From CAZOKH01 sp964580315 (GTDB taxonomy: Bacteria > Chloroflexota > Anaerolineae > Anaerolineales > Anaerolineaceae), in the NCBI GenBank assembly GCA_964580315.1, contig CAZOKH010000006.1:1-64000 (forward strand): a stretch of 64,000 nt of DNA. The letters are read 5' to 3'. A program made the translations under genes and the position numbers. Below are positions 17,888 to 27,145 of the stretch, piece after piece. The stretch's first letter is position 1; every line of letters begins with the position of its first letter. Under the pieces are notes generated by a model. The model made no database searches and was not told the origin of the DNA. It was given only the letters and a program-made list of their open reading frames with translations.

Positions 17888-20195
17888 CTGAAAAAATGGG
17901 GAGCTGCCTGGCTTCTTCCCACAGCGGCGGGTCTTGGTCAATCATTTGCTCCCAGTTTGACAGTGATATTGATGACCGGGAAGCGATTTGACGGATCAAT
18001 CGAAATTTGACCAATTTCCAATTCTGTTCAAGAATTTGACACAGATGGGGATTGGTCTGCAATTTTAATGCAACGAGGCGTGATCGGCTGGCTGGAAAGA
18101 CAATAACCCCGATACCGGTGGATGGATTGTTGGGGGTGTGGAGAAGGGGCGTAAGTTGAGCGGTTGATATCACGTGAAAGAAGTATATTGTGGCGCCTCT
18201 TGGATTGATCCACCGCAACACCGGCTCAGAGTCGGTCACGAACCCCAATTTATTTCCAATTTCAGCGATGTGATTTTGTATCAACTGAATGTCTTTTTGC
18301 CTTGCGACCACATCTTCGTTGGGGTTTGGCTGCCAGTGCGTTGGCTCCGGTGGGGTTATGGCTCGAGACGAGCGGCTTCCCGCAGCATAAGAATTAACCA
18401 CCGTTTCAATCAATGTGAACGCAGGTGTGTACAAACCGGGGAATAACTCGCAAATCGCCTGGTTAACCTGTTTTAATGTGCTGTTTGGATGATTCTTCAG
18501 ATAGCGGATACACTCGATCTCAACTTGGTCAGAAATGGAAATTGAGTTGGCGTTTTGAATCGGACTGGCATACCAGAGTGTGTTTTCAACTTCCCCCTTT
18601 TTTTGCGAGTAGCTTTTTAGAAAACCAGGAATGGTTATGCTTTTTTGAACTTGTTTTTGGAGTTCACTGACTGTCTCGGATGGGTGTTCGGGAAACTGGT
18701 CTGGAAGGATCATTTTTGAATCTAACGCAACCAGGGCAGCAGCATGAATTCTGGCATAGGTTAGGGGCTCATTGGTGTTATTAAACAACTCTGTGATTTG
18801 ATCCTGGACAACCGACTCGAAAGACTGGTGGAGGGGGACAAACGCAGAGGTGCGGGCAGAAAAACTTAATTGCGCCGTGGAATCTTCAAATTGAATGGCA
18901 GCGGAGTTCAGGACGTAGCCGGCAGCGTGAGTAGCAGTGAGCGCGGCGGTAAATAAACCAGGCGAATACCTGGGCATCCAAACGAGGAATGGACTTTTTG
19001 ATGGTGTGATTTTGTTTGCTATTCTGAGGGGACTATACAATGCACTGGCATACCATCCCCAATCAAAACGCTGTCTTTCAAATGCCCATTTGAGCGGCGC
19101 TGCCGTGTCGCTGCCCCACAGCCACGCGCTCCATAATGCGCATAAGGTCCAAAAAGCCTGATTGGGATGTGGAAAAACGCTTACAACGGAGGCTGCCTGG
19201 ACGCCTGAAACTTGGGTTGCCAGTGATTTCATCCGCCCATTAAACAGGATGATCTTCCCGGCATCATTAATAGATGAAAGAGATGATATAAGAGAATCTG
19301 TGTTTTGGTTGGGAGTGAAATTTTCGATTGGGATGTTGGTTGAATTTACCGTCCAGTGATCAATGGAATTTTCGAGCGCCAACCACAGGTTTGTTTCTTT
19401 GAATTGCGGTGGAACATTGAGGATTTTGGGTTGGTTGCGCGCAGCAGGATACGTCCATAAATTATTGGCATAATCAAACAATGATAAGACCAGAGCCAGC
19501 AGCAAATCGCGCTGGGTGCCGGGCATTGAAGCGCTTTCAATGGCGTTGAGCAGGGTGAAGAGGAAATAGAGGGGGCGGGGGTGATACAATCGAACGATTG
19601 ATTCAACCGCAGCCTGCGATTGGGGAGATTCAGGTTTTACTTTTTGAATGGCGCGCGCATAATGCAGGGGTGTTTTTCCGATGTTGTCAAGAATAGCCTG
19701 GTCTGAAGCTGACAGGGGATAATCACCCTGCATGCCGCAAACCGGGCAGTCAATCCGTTTTGCAAAGGGTTGCACGGCATCTTTTTTCCACAGAAAATAC
19801 TCCGCATCAATTTTTGCTTTACAAGCCGGGCACTCGGTGAGGTATAACGAGCGCAAATGGTGGTCCAATCGTTCGTCGCCGCGCTTGTGAAATGAAAGCT
19901 CTGCCAGGGCTGATTGAAAGTCAGATTTGCGGGGAGCCCTGGAGAGGATATTTAGAATAAACCGGATAATTGGATTGTTGGACGTTACCAGCATGGAATA
20001 ACCAGCCCTGGCGGTTTCCAGTATTAAATGCGGGGAGGCGCCAATTGGGTCCATTAACTTTCCGCCGGGAATCAGGCATTGTTTTAGCCATCCCATCATT
20101 AGTCCATCTGGAACTGGCGGGAAAAATCGGTCCAACGGATAGCGGGAATATTGGTCACAACCCGGATAAAAAGGCAGCCCTGTGAATTGCCTCAT
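17874..20195 (-). CDS. DNA-methyltransferase-like zinc-ribbon protein, catalytic motif apparently lost
   Basis: 773 aa, probably cytoplasmic. Near the N-terminus, GGKLMDPIGASPHLILETA then TSNNPIIRF resembles SAM-binding motif I plus the DxNP region of adenine-specific DNA methylases (usual form DPFGGSGT, DINP). Two zinc knuckles follow (CPAC about 119, CPVCG about 147), as in that family, and then RLYHPRPLYFLFTLLNAIES and FDYANNLW. Where active enzymes have a DPPY motif, this protein reads FPHPNQAFWTLCALW. I therefore infer a methyltransferase fold that may bind SAM or DNA but not methylate. No restriction gene is adjacent. Convergent with the PBP gene. Confidence 0.65.
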   Translation of the reverse strand: MRQFTGLPFYPGCDQYSRYPLDRFFPPVPDGLMMGWLKQCLIPGGKLMDPIGASPHLILETARAGYSMLVTSNNPIIRFILNILSRAPRKSDFQSALAELSFHKRGDERLDHHLRSLYLTECPACKAKIDAEYFLWKKDAVQPFAKRIDCPVCGMQGDYPLSASDQAILDNIGKTPLHYARAIQKVKPESPQSQAAVESIVRLYHPRPLYFLFTLLNAIESASMPGTQRDLLLALVLSLFDYANNLWTYPAARNQPKILNVPPQFKETNLWLALENSIDHWTVNSTNIPIENFTPNQNTDSLISSLSSINDAGKIILFNGRMKSLATQVSGVQAASVVSVFPHPNQAFWTLCALWSAWLWGSDTAAPLKWAFERQRFDWGWYASALYSPLRIANKITPSKSPFLVWMPRYSPGLFTAALTATHAAGYVLNSAAIQFEDSTAQLSFSARTSAFVPLHQSFESVVQDQITELFNNTNEPLTYARIHAAALVALDSKMILPDQFPEHPSETVSELQKQVQKSITIPGFLKSYSQKKGEVENTLWYASPIQNANSISISDQVEIECIRYLKNHPNSTLKQVNQAICELFPGLYTPAFTLIETVVNSYAAGSRSSRAITPPEPTHWQPNPNEDVVARQKDIQLIQNHIAEIGNKLGFVTDSEPVLRWINPRGATIYFFHVISTAQLTPLLHTPNNPSTGIGVIVFPASRSRLVALKLQTNPHLCQILEQNWKLVKFRLIRQIASRSSISLSNWEQMIDQDPPLWEEARQLPIFSEKTG

Positions 20196-20291
20196 GCTAT
20201 TTAGTATAGCCCGAGGTTTGTTCCTTTACCACAGGTTTAAAAAAACGAATTTTTGCCAACCGCAGTTTGCATTTTTGTAAGGTGTAAAAAG

Positions 20292-20320
20292 TTGTTGTTC
20301 ATTTTTGTTATAGATATACT
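20292..20320 (+). promoter_or_regulatory. Candidate promoter for the multi-GAF histidine kinase
   Basis: TTGTTG at 20292-20297, 17-bp spacer, TATACT at 20315-20320, about 70 nt before the GTG start. Confidence 0.55.
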
Positions 20321-20389
20321 ATTAAGGTTGGGTGTAAAATTTTTATAGTGGCTATTCCTTGAGAGAACAGGCGTGCTAACAGGTCAATA

Positions 20390-23300
20390 GTGGAAAATAT
20401 CGATCTCACAACTTCAAATCGTGGAACCAACAAAATTACCGCGGAGTTATTCTGGCAGGCGGTGTCTGGTGTGTGTTTGCTTGCCACTATTGTTCTGTTC
20501 ATCATTTATCCCATCCTGGCAATTCCCCGGCTGAATTTGCCATTTGTTGGTTCGTTTGTCATCCCGCGTATGATACTGCTTGAGCCTCTTCACAATGGCG
20601 AAAGTGAGGTGTCTTTTCAATCCGGGAAAATTATTCGTGTAGATGGTGAGAGTATCCTGTCATCAACGGAATGGGTGGATACGGTTCAAAACTATCAAAC
20701 AGGCGATTCCATCCAAATCAGCCTGGAAGATCAAAGCGGAATTATTACAGAAGAAACGATTCAGTTGGTGCGCTTTCCTGATCAGGATCGTTTACTCTAT
20801 TTATTCTTCCCGATTTTTGTGGGGATTATTTACCTGATCAGTGCAGTGTGGGTTTTCTTCTATCGACGCCATTATGATAATGGAAAGGCCTATATTCTGT
20901 TCGCATGCGGAATGTCGATTGCAATGGGGGGACTGTTTGATTTTTATTCTTTGCATAAACTGGCAACCCTCTGGCTGATTGCGCCAGCCTTTGCAGCGGC
21001 TGCCATGGTTACCATGGCTATGACCTTTCCTGAGAGGGATGAGCTATACCGCAAGAGGATATTGATCCGGGTATTACCCTACGTTGTGACCGTGTGGCTG
21101 GCGTGGTGGGTTTTGCATGAATTCACCAGCAGCCAGAATGACTATGCTTATCTCCGCGTCTGGCAATATGGAATCCTTTACTGCATTATTTCGCTGGTTT
21201 TTGCGTTAGCCTGGCTGGGTTTGCGCCGTTTAAAAGACGCCAGCCTGGTGGAAGAGCAGCAAATCCGCTTAATTCTTCTGGGCGGAACCCTGTCATTTGG
21301 CCCTGCAATTATCTGGATTTTCTACTCATACTTTCAGAAGGCTGGACTTTTCCCTCATATTCTTTTCCTCCCATTTGTGGTTTTTCCCATCACAATTGTT
21401 TATGCGCTGCGCAAACAAAAACTTTTGCGATTGGATTATATTTTAAGCCGCGGTCTGTTATACGGGATCCTGGCGGTTGTGGTTGTTGTGGGCTACTCGT
21501 TACTGGTAACTGGATTGGGTTTGATTTTTACGGGTATGTTAGCCACAGACTCACAAGTTGTGGTGGGAATTGCCATATTCATATCAGCGCTGGCTTTTCA
21601 ACCTCTGAAAGCAACCCTTGACAGAGCGCTGGACAGGCTGTTCTTCAGAAGTGAAAGAGTATTGCAAGATCGATTGCAGGAATTCACCGGCCAATTGGCC
21701 GAAACGGTTGAGATTAAGCAGATTGCACATCTGTTGAAGGTTACCATTGAAGAAAGCCTCTTCACAGGAAATGTCCATATTTATACATTTGATTCTGTGA
21801 ATAATCGTTATTCAGTTGTGCCGGACCTTGAAGGACGGGTTTCGAGCGATATTAAATTTGTTCCAGACAGCCCGCTGGTTGATTATTTGCAAAAATCTGA
21901 TGCCCCGTTGTTTATTCGCGAGGATGCTCCATTTCCATCTCAATTGCGAATTGATCAGGCGCGAATCAATATCCTGGGGGCGCGGGTTTTTATTAAATTA
22001 CCCGGCACCAAGCAACCCACGGGATGGATTGCCCTTTTACCGCGCGAATCTGGCGAGGATTATACGCCGCGGGAAATCGGGTTTCTCGAATCAATGGCGG
22101 GGCAGGTGGCGCTGGCGATTGTCCGTACCCAGGTGGTTGATAATCTTGAGAACCGCGTGCGTGAGATGAACGCCCTCTCGAGAGTGTCGCAGGGAATTAA
22201 CATTACCCTGAAACTGGATGATATCCTGGAGTTGATCTATGCCCAGACCACCCAGATCATCCCGGCAGATGATTTTCAAATTTTACTCATCGATAATCAA
22301 TCAGGTGTATATAACCGCCTGTTTTATATCCTGGAGAATGACCGCCTGACAGAGTTTGAAAATAAATCTGTGCTGGGCGGGCAAGACCTTGAACAAGAGA
22401 TCATTCGCCAACGACGACCTCTCATCACCGAGAACTATGCGCGTGAAGGGCAAAAATTGGGCATTCCAACCACTCGCAGTGGGTTGTATGCCTGGATGGG
22501 TGTGCCGTTAAATGCCGGTGCCGAACCCATTGGCGCCTTGAGCCTGGGCAGCAGAAATCCATCCATCGTTTACACCAATCATCAACTTTCATCATTGCAG
22601 GCAATTGCAGATCAACTGGCAGGGGCTATTGTGAAAGCACGTTTGCTGGAAGAAAGTGAACGGCGTGCACGGCAATTGGCCATTCTCAACCAGATGTCCA
22701 GCCAATTGACGGCCACGCTGGAGTTGAACCCGTTATTGAAAAATATTACCGACGGCGCCGCAGAGATATTGAACTGCGAAGCAGGCAGCCTGTTATTGGT
22801 TGATGAACAAACTGGCGAATTGGTGTTCAAGGTAACTGTTGGGCCGGTTGCCAGCGATTTGTTGGGTAAACGGCTTCCAGCAGGAAGCGGAGTGGTGGGC
22901 AGAGCTGTCAAGACACGCAGCCCCCTGATTATCAACGATGTGCAAAAAACACCGTTTTGGTCTGATAAAACGGACAAAGAAACCGGGTTTGTGACCCGTT
23001 CAATCCTGGTTGTTCCCATTCAGGTGCAAGAAAAAGTTATTGGTGTTATTGAGGTGATCAATCCTCGCAGCGGCGCCCAGTTCAGCAAAGAAGACCAGGA
23101 TTTGCTGACAGCTTTTACGGCTCAGGCGGCGGTGGCCATTGAGAATGCCCGTCTATATACCATGACCGATCAAGCATTGGCCAATCGCGTTGAGGAATTG
23201 TCCATTATGCAGCGCATTGATCGCGAGTTGAACACCAGCCTGGAAGCCAGCCGGACGTTGAAAATTACTCTGGACTGGGCAATGACCCAGTCCAGAGCTG

Positions 23301-24397
23301 AGGCCGGTTTTGTCGGCCTGGTGCGGGATAATGGGATCGAAATCTCTTCCTGGCAGAATTATGCTGAGATTATTGAACCCTATAAAGAATCATTGTTGCC
23401 TATCGATCGTTTGCAGATTCAAACGGTTATCAGTAATGGTGAGGCGCGCAGCCAGGTATTCAAGCGGAGCACTGATTCAACTCTATTGCCCCATGCGCAC
23501 AGTCAAATTGTTGTGCCCATCCGGCGTGAGAACGTGACCATGGGGGTGATAGTCTTGGAATCAACCGGCAGGGAGCTTGGCGCTGAAAGTGAGACCTTGA
23601 ATTTTCTCAAGCGCTTGAGTGATCATGCGGCTATTGCTCTTTCCAACGCGCAGTACTATGCCGCAATTCAGGCTGCCAACCTGGCAAAGAGTGAATTCGT
23701 GTCCTTTGTTTCGCATGAGTTAAAGAACCCGATGACTTCCATCAAGGGCTATACGGAATTGCTGGCTGCCGGCGCTGTTGGCCCGGTGAATGAAAACCAG
23801 GCCAACTTCCTTGCCACCATTCGCTCAAATGTTGACCGCATGGCAACGCTGGTTTCTGACCTGGCAGATGTTTCGCGTATTGAGGCAGGGCGCATGCGGC
23901 TTGACTTTAAAGCCACCGGCCTTAAAGAAGTGATCGATGAAGTGGTTCGATCATTACAGAAACAAATTGATGAGAAACAGCAAACGCTGATCTGTGATGT
24001 TAGCGAGGAGATGGAGAACCTGTGGGTTGACCGGTCGCGATTGGTGCAAATTGTTACCAACTTAATCAGCAACTCCAATAAATATTCACCCAAGAACGGT
24101 GAAATTAGCGTGGGCGCCGAAGTTTGCGCCAATCAGTGGGACCCTGAAGGTTCGCCGCAGGTGGCGCATATTTGGGTGAAAGACACGGGTATTGGACTGA
24201 CACCGGAAGACCAGGTGAAGGTGTTTCAGAAATTCTTCCGTTCAGATGATCCAAAGACTCGTGAAGCGCCAGGCACTGGCCTGGGATTGAACATCACCAA
24301 GAGCCTGGTTGAATTGCAGGGTGGAAAGATCTGGTTTGACAGTGAGTTTAGAAAGGGCACCACTTTCCATTTCACCATGCCCATTGCCACTTCATAA
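20390..24397 (+). CDS. Membrane multi-GAF sensor histidine kinase with PDZ-like domain
   Basis: 1335 aa from a GTG start. A first helix (about 22-42) is followed by a PDZ-like extracytoplasmic stretch (about 60-120, SGKIIRVDGESI), then about eight membrane helices (about 135-390). At least four GAF-like domains follow (about 420-575, 590-755, 770-920, 935-1090). The kinase core has the phosphorylated His1109 in SHELKNPM, N-box NLISNSNKYSP, DTGIGL and GTGLGLNI. It should autophosphorylate and pass phosphate to a response regulator, but none is encoded next to it (orphan). GAF domains imply small-molecule or redox input, not identified here. A strong terminator follows. Confidence 0.92.
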   Translation: MENIDLTTSNRGTNKITAELFWQAVSGVCLLATIVLFIIYPILAIPRLNLPFVGSFVIPRMILLEPLHNGESEVSFQSGKIIRVDGESILSSTEWVDTVQNYQTGDSIQISLEDQSGIITEETIQLVRFPDQDRLLYLFFPIFVGIIYLISAVWVFFYRRHYDNGKAYILFACGMSIAMGGLFDFYSLHKLATLWLIAPAFAAAAMVTMAMTFPERDELYRKRILIRVLPYVVTVWLAWWVLHEFTSSQNDYAYLRVWQYGILYCIISLVFALAWLGLRRLKDASLVEEQQIRLILLGGTLSFGPAIIWIFYSYFQKAGLFPHILFLPFVVFPITIVYALRKQKLLRLDYILSRGLLYGILAVVVVVGYSLLVTGLGLIFTGMLATDSQVVVGIAIFISALAFQPLKATLDRALDRLFFRSERVLQDRLQEFTGQLAETVEIKQIAHLLKVTIEESLFTGNVHIYTFDSVNNRYSVVPDLEGRVSSDIKFVPDSPLVDYLQKSDAPLFIREDAPFPSQLRIDQARINILGARVFIKLPGTKQPTGWIALLPRESGEDYTPREIGFLESMAGQVALAIVRTQVVDNLENRVREMNALSRVSQGINITLKLDDILELIYAQTTQIIPADDFQILLIDNQSGVYNRLFYILENDRLTEFENKSVLGGQDLEQEIIRQRRPLITENYAREGQKLGIPTTRSGLYAWMGVPLNAGAEPIGALSLGSRNPSIVYTNHQLSSLQAIADQLAGAIVKARLLEESERRARQLAILNQMSSQLTATLELNPLLKNITDGAAEILNCEAGSLLLVDEQTGELVFKVTVGPVASDLLGKRLPAGSGVVGRAVKTRSPLIINDVQKTPFWSDKTDKETGFVTRSILVVPIQVQEKVIGVIEVINPRSGAQFSKEDQDLLTAFTAQAAVAIENARLYTMTDQALANRVEELSIMQRIDRELNTSLEASRTLKITLDWAMTQSRAEAGFVGLVRDNGIEISSWQNYAEIIEPYKESLLPIDRLQIQTVISNGEARSQVFKRSTDSTLLPHAHSQIVVPIRRENVTMGVIVLESTGRELGAESETLNFLKRLSDHAAIALSNAQYYAAIQAANLAKSEFVSFVSHELKNPMTSIKGYTELLAAGAVGPVNENQANFLATIRSNVDRMATLVSDLADVSRIEAGRMRLDFKATGLKEVIDEVVRSLQKQIDEKQQTLICDVSEEMENLWVDRSRLVQIVTNLISNSNKYSPKNGEISVGAEVCANQWDPEGSPQVAHIWVKDTGIGLTPEDQVKVFQKFFRSDDPKTREAPGTGLGLNITKSLVELQGGKIWFDSEFRKGTTFHFTMPIATS

Positions 24398-24420
24398 ATT
24401 GTCGAAAACAGCAAGCAAAC

Positions 24421-24458
24421 AGGGCTGCTCAATTCTTCAAGAGCAGCCCTGTTCTTTT
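24421..24458 (+). terminator. Terminator after the histidine kinase
   Basis: 10-bp perfect stem agggctgctc / gagcagccct, 10-nt loop, then gttctttt. It lies between convergent genes. Confidence 0.85.
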
Positions 24459-24476
24459 ACTTATCAAAGTTGGATA

Positions 24477-25856
24477 TTATGCAACGGGGAGTTCTACGCG
24501 GGGAAGGTTAGCCTGAATGTTTTCAAACATACTGTCGGGATATTCCACTTCGTTCAAATTATTATTGAGATAGGCTTCATAGGCAGAGAGATCAAAATGG
24601 CCGTGACCAGACAGGTTGAACAAGATGACGCGTTTTTCGCCGGTTTCTTTGGCTTTCAGGGCTTCATCGATGGTGGTGCGAATGGCGTGCGCTGATTCGG
24701 GCGCGGGCAAAATGCCTTCGGTCTGGGCAAATAAAACGGCTGCTTCAAAAGTTGGGACCTGTTTCACGGCCACAGCTTCGATGTATCCGGCATCGTACAG
24801 GCCGCACAGGGTGGGCGACATGCCGTGATAGCGCAAACCACCGGCGTGGATGGATGGCGGGATAAAATCGTGGCCCAGGGTGTGCATTTTCACGATGGGC
24901 GTCAGGCGGGCGGTATCGCCGTAATCGAAGGCGTAAATGCCGCGGGTGAAAGATGGTGTGGCGACTGGTTCCACTGCGAGCAGGCGGGTCTTGCGGCCGT
25001 TCTTTAAGTTTTCGCGCAGGAAGGGCATGGCAATACCAGCAAAATTGGACCCGCCGCCCACGCAGCCGATCACCACATCCGGGTACTCATCAGCCATGTC
25101 CATTTGCAGCAGGCATTCCTCACCGATGATGCTCTGGTGAATCAGTACGTGGTGCAAAACCGATCCCAGGCCGTATTTTTTCAGGCCATTGGATTTGGCA
25201 GCTACTTCAACCGCTTCAGAGATGGCGATACCCAGTGAACCAGGGTTGTTCGGGTCCTTGGCGAGGGCAGCCCGGCCGGAATCGGTCAGGTTGGTGGGGC
25301 TGGCGAACACCTGGGCGCCAAATGTTTCCATCAAATTCCGTCGATAAGGTTTCTGCTGGTAGGAGCATTTAACCATGTAGACTTCAAGCGGGATATTAAA
25401 TGAGCGGCATGCCATTGCCAACGCAGATCCCCATTGACCGGCGCCTGTTTCAGTTGTCATGGCTTTTGTGCCGCTGATTTTGTTGTAATAAGCCTGCGCC
25501 AGGGCGGTATTGGATTTGTGGCTTCCGGTGGGCGAAACGCTCTCGTTTTTGTAATAAATATGCGCCGGGGTTCCCAGGGCTTTTTCAAGCCGGCGGGCGC
25601 GGATGAGCGGAGTGGGACGGTAGAGTTTGTAACTCTCTCGCACTTCTTCCGGAATTTCGATGAAACGTTCCGTGGAGACTTCCTGCATGATCAATTCCAT
25701 GGGGAAGAGCACGCTCAAATCATCGGGCGTGATGGGTTGCTGTGTCTGGGGATTCAAGACGGGCGTAGGCGAAACGGGATTGTCTGCATTGATATTGTAA
25801 TAAAAACGCGGCAGATCATTTTCGCTCAGGATATAACGGGTTGTTTCTTGGGACAT
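24477..25856 (-). CDS. trpB: Tryptophan synthase beta chain, TrpB2 type
   Basis: 459 aa from the ATG at 25856, fixed by AGGAGGTG 4 nt upstream; the frame stays open through the T-box leader but that part is not coding. PLP-dependent enzyme joining indole and serine to tryptophan. The PLP Lys is in SPTGSHKSN, the indole/serine site in ETGAGQWGSALA, and the phosphate-binding glycine loop in GCVGGGSNFAG. Length and the N-terminal motif RPTPLIRARRLEKAL fit TrpB2 rather than the shorter TrpB1. No trpA or other trp gene is adjacent, so it may use free indole or act as a serine deaminase. Controlled by a T-box. Confidence 0.93.
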   Translation of the reverse strand: MSQETTRYILSENDLPRFYYNINADNPVSPTPVLNPQTQQPITPDDLSVLFPMELIMQEVSTERFIEIPEEVRESYKLYRPTPLIRARRLEKALGTPAHIYYKNESVSPTGSHKSNTALAQAYYNKISGTKAMTTETGAGQWGSALAMACRSFNIPLEVYMVKCSYQQKPYRRNLMETFGAQVFASPTNLTDSGRAALAKDPNNPGSLGIAISEAVEVAAKSNGLKKYGLGSVLHHVLIHQSIIGEECLLQMDMADEYPDVVIGCVGGGSNFAGIAMPFLRENLKNGRKTRLLAVEPVATPSFTRGIYAFDYGDTARLTPIVKMHTLGHDFIPPSIHAGGLRYHGMSPTLCGLYDAGYIEAVAVKQVPTFEAAVLFAQTEGILPAPESAHAIRTTIDEALKAKETGEKRVILFNLSGHGHFDLSAYEAYLNNNLNEVEYPDSMFENIQANLPRVELPVA

Positions 25857-25903
25857 GGTACACCTCCTCAGATGAAAGAAAAGAATGGATTCATCCGGAA
25901 CGA

Positions 25904-25944
25904 ACAAAAAAACGTCCGTCCCGATACTACAGGGGACGGACGTT
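25904..25944 (-). terminator. T-box regulated terminator
   Basis: 12-bp stem aacgtccgtccc / gggacggacgtt followed on the minus strand by seven T. Its 5' arm lies just downstream of the T-box sequence, the usual arrangement for terminator/antiterminator exchange. It ends about 47 nt before the trpB ATG. Confidence 0.88.
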
Positions 25945-25986
25945 GAGTCCGCGGTGCCACCCCAGTTAGGCTGCTGAAATTTATAC

Positions 25987-26016
25987 AAAAAACCACCGGT
26001 GATGCACCCGGTGGTT
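25987..26016 (-). terminator. Stem III of the T-box, resembling a second terminator
   Basis: 9-bp stem aaccaccgg / ccggtggtt with an 8-nt loop, followed on the minus strand by six T (ttttttg). By position it is T-box stem III, but it has the full form of an intrinsic terminator. Confidence 0.6.
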
Positions 26017-26243
26017 CGAAAGCCAGCCTCACTCTTTTTTGGGTACGGCAGCAAGCTGCTTATACCCTTTGCCCTGATAACGGTGGCATCTCCGGCGCGG
26101 GTTACTGGTTACCGTTCACCCTGCAACTCTGAGGTCCATTTGGCGCCATTGTGCGGGCAGTTTCTCACCATTCACTGCTCTCTGTACCGTCTGGACGGCG
26201 CTTACTCGTCCTCTTCACAGTCATTGCTTATTAATTTTGATTG

Positions 26244-26271
26244 ATTATAGGCATATTTTGAAAAATGTCAA
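26244..26271 (-). promoter_or_regulatory. Near-consensus sigma70 promoter for the T-box/trpB transcript
   Basis: On the minus strand, TTGACA (26271-26266), a 16-bp spacer and TATAAT (26249-26244). Transcription would start near 26237, just before stem I. Confidence 0.85.
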
Positions 26272-26293
26272 TACCATTTCAACAAATTGCCTG

Positions 26294-26842
26294 CTATTTA
26301 TAGACCGGAATGGCATTTTGCCGGTCTAGTGGAATGAAAACTTCACTTTTAAAAACGGACTGATCCGTCAGCTTGTCAAAAATTTCGTATTCCACCCAGT
26401 CATCGATACGCGCCAGCGGTCCACTGCAATACAGTCGGCGTGGATTGTAACTGTTGGAGCAATAATACGTTTTGCCTTCTTCGACCACCGCGTAATAACT
26501 GCCTTTGATATCTTCTTTCAACTGGACGGCAATGAAAAAGTTCCAGTTCTGCAAAAAACCAGCAGTGTAAAATGATGCTCCTTCCCAGTTGTCTGCGGGA
26601 GGGAGGGTGGGTTCTGGCGTGCTGCTGGAAATGGGCGTGGCAGTCCATTCTTCTGTGGGTTCAGGTTGGCGCGTTGGGACATCGGTTGCTGTGGGGAGCG
26701 CTGTTTTTGTGGAAACAATAACCGTTTTTTCTGGTTTTGGGGTCGAGGTGGGTTCCGCTTTCTGGGGTGAACACCCCTGCAGGATCAAAACCGATGCCAG
26801 CATGGATATGAGAATGGTTTTCACAATGTGTGTATTTGCCAT
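26294..26842 (-). CDS. Small lipoprotein with Thr/Pro linker, unrecognised
   Basis: 182 aa. Signal peptide with lipobox LQGC (Cys about 24), then a Thr/Pro/Glu-rich linker (about 28-85). The C-terminal ~95 residues look like one small beta domain with two Cys (YYCSNSYNPRRLYCSG), possibly a disulphide. No family recognised. Probably surface-exposed. It is followed on the same strand by the trpB T-box promoter and is divergent from the gene at 27146. Confidence 0.78.
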   Translation of the reverse strand: MANTHIVKTILISMLASVLILQGCSPQKAEPTSTPKPEKTVIVSTKTALPTATDVPTRQPEPTEEWTATPISSSTPEPTLPPADNWEGASFYTAGFLQNWNFFIAVQLKEDIKGSYYAVVEEGKTYYCSNSYNPRRLYCSGPLARIDDWVEYEIFDKLTDQSVFKSEVFIPLDRQNAIPVYK

Positions 26843-27145
26843 GAAAGTTTCCTGGTTAACCTAAAATTGCGAAATAGCTTGGTAAATTATATTCGCTTTG
26901 TTGGATTCGTGAGAGAGAATTCAAAAATAGCGGAATCTTTATGCCATCCGGCAGATTAGCCGGGAAAAATTGATACCTGTTGGGACTGGCTATATATCCT
27001 TTTTAGGATATCATAAATTATTGCCGGTTCAATGAGATTTTTCTGTTTTGGTCGTCGGTGGAAGGTGAATTGTGTTGCAAGAGCGCGTGATCACTTTACC
27101 TATATCGCATGGATAAAAGCGCAAATTTTTGCTGTGCGGGGTTGA
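26843..27145. other. Divergent intergenic region, 303 bp
   Basis: Non-coding gap between two divergent genes. I see a short inverted repeat (atatcc/ggatat, near 26995-27012), possibly an operator, and no RNA gene. It should contain promoters for both flanking genes, but I found no convincing -35/-10 pair. Confidence 0.4.

Larger units (their letters stand above)
25904..26237 (-). promoter_or_regulatory. T-box riboswitch, tRNA-Trp specific
   Basis: Minus-strand leader of trpB2. Seen: the T-box sequence (GGTGGCACCGCGG, complement of 25949-25961), which pairs with the uncharged tRNA acceptor end; the stem I start GGACGAGTAA; the distal AGAGAGC element; and a TGG codon at 26136-26138 in the context aaaTGGacctc, matching the specifier loop. 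TGG reads tryptophan, fitting the controlled gene. Uncharged tRNA-Trp should stabilise the antiterminator and switch trpB on. The final terminator is listed separately. Confidence 0.9.

Noticed and set aside
25857..26054. N-terminal extension of trpB through the leader
   Set aside because: The extra codons lie in the T-box and terminator; AGGAGGTG marks the ATG at 25856.
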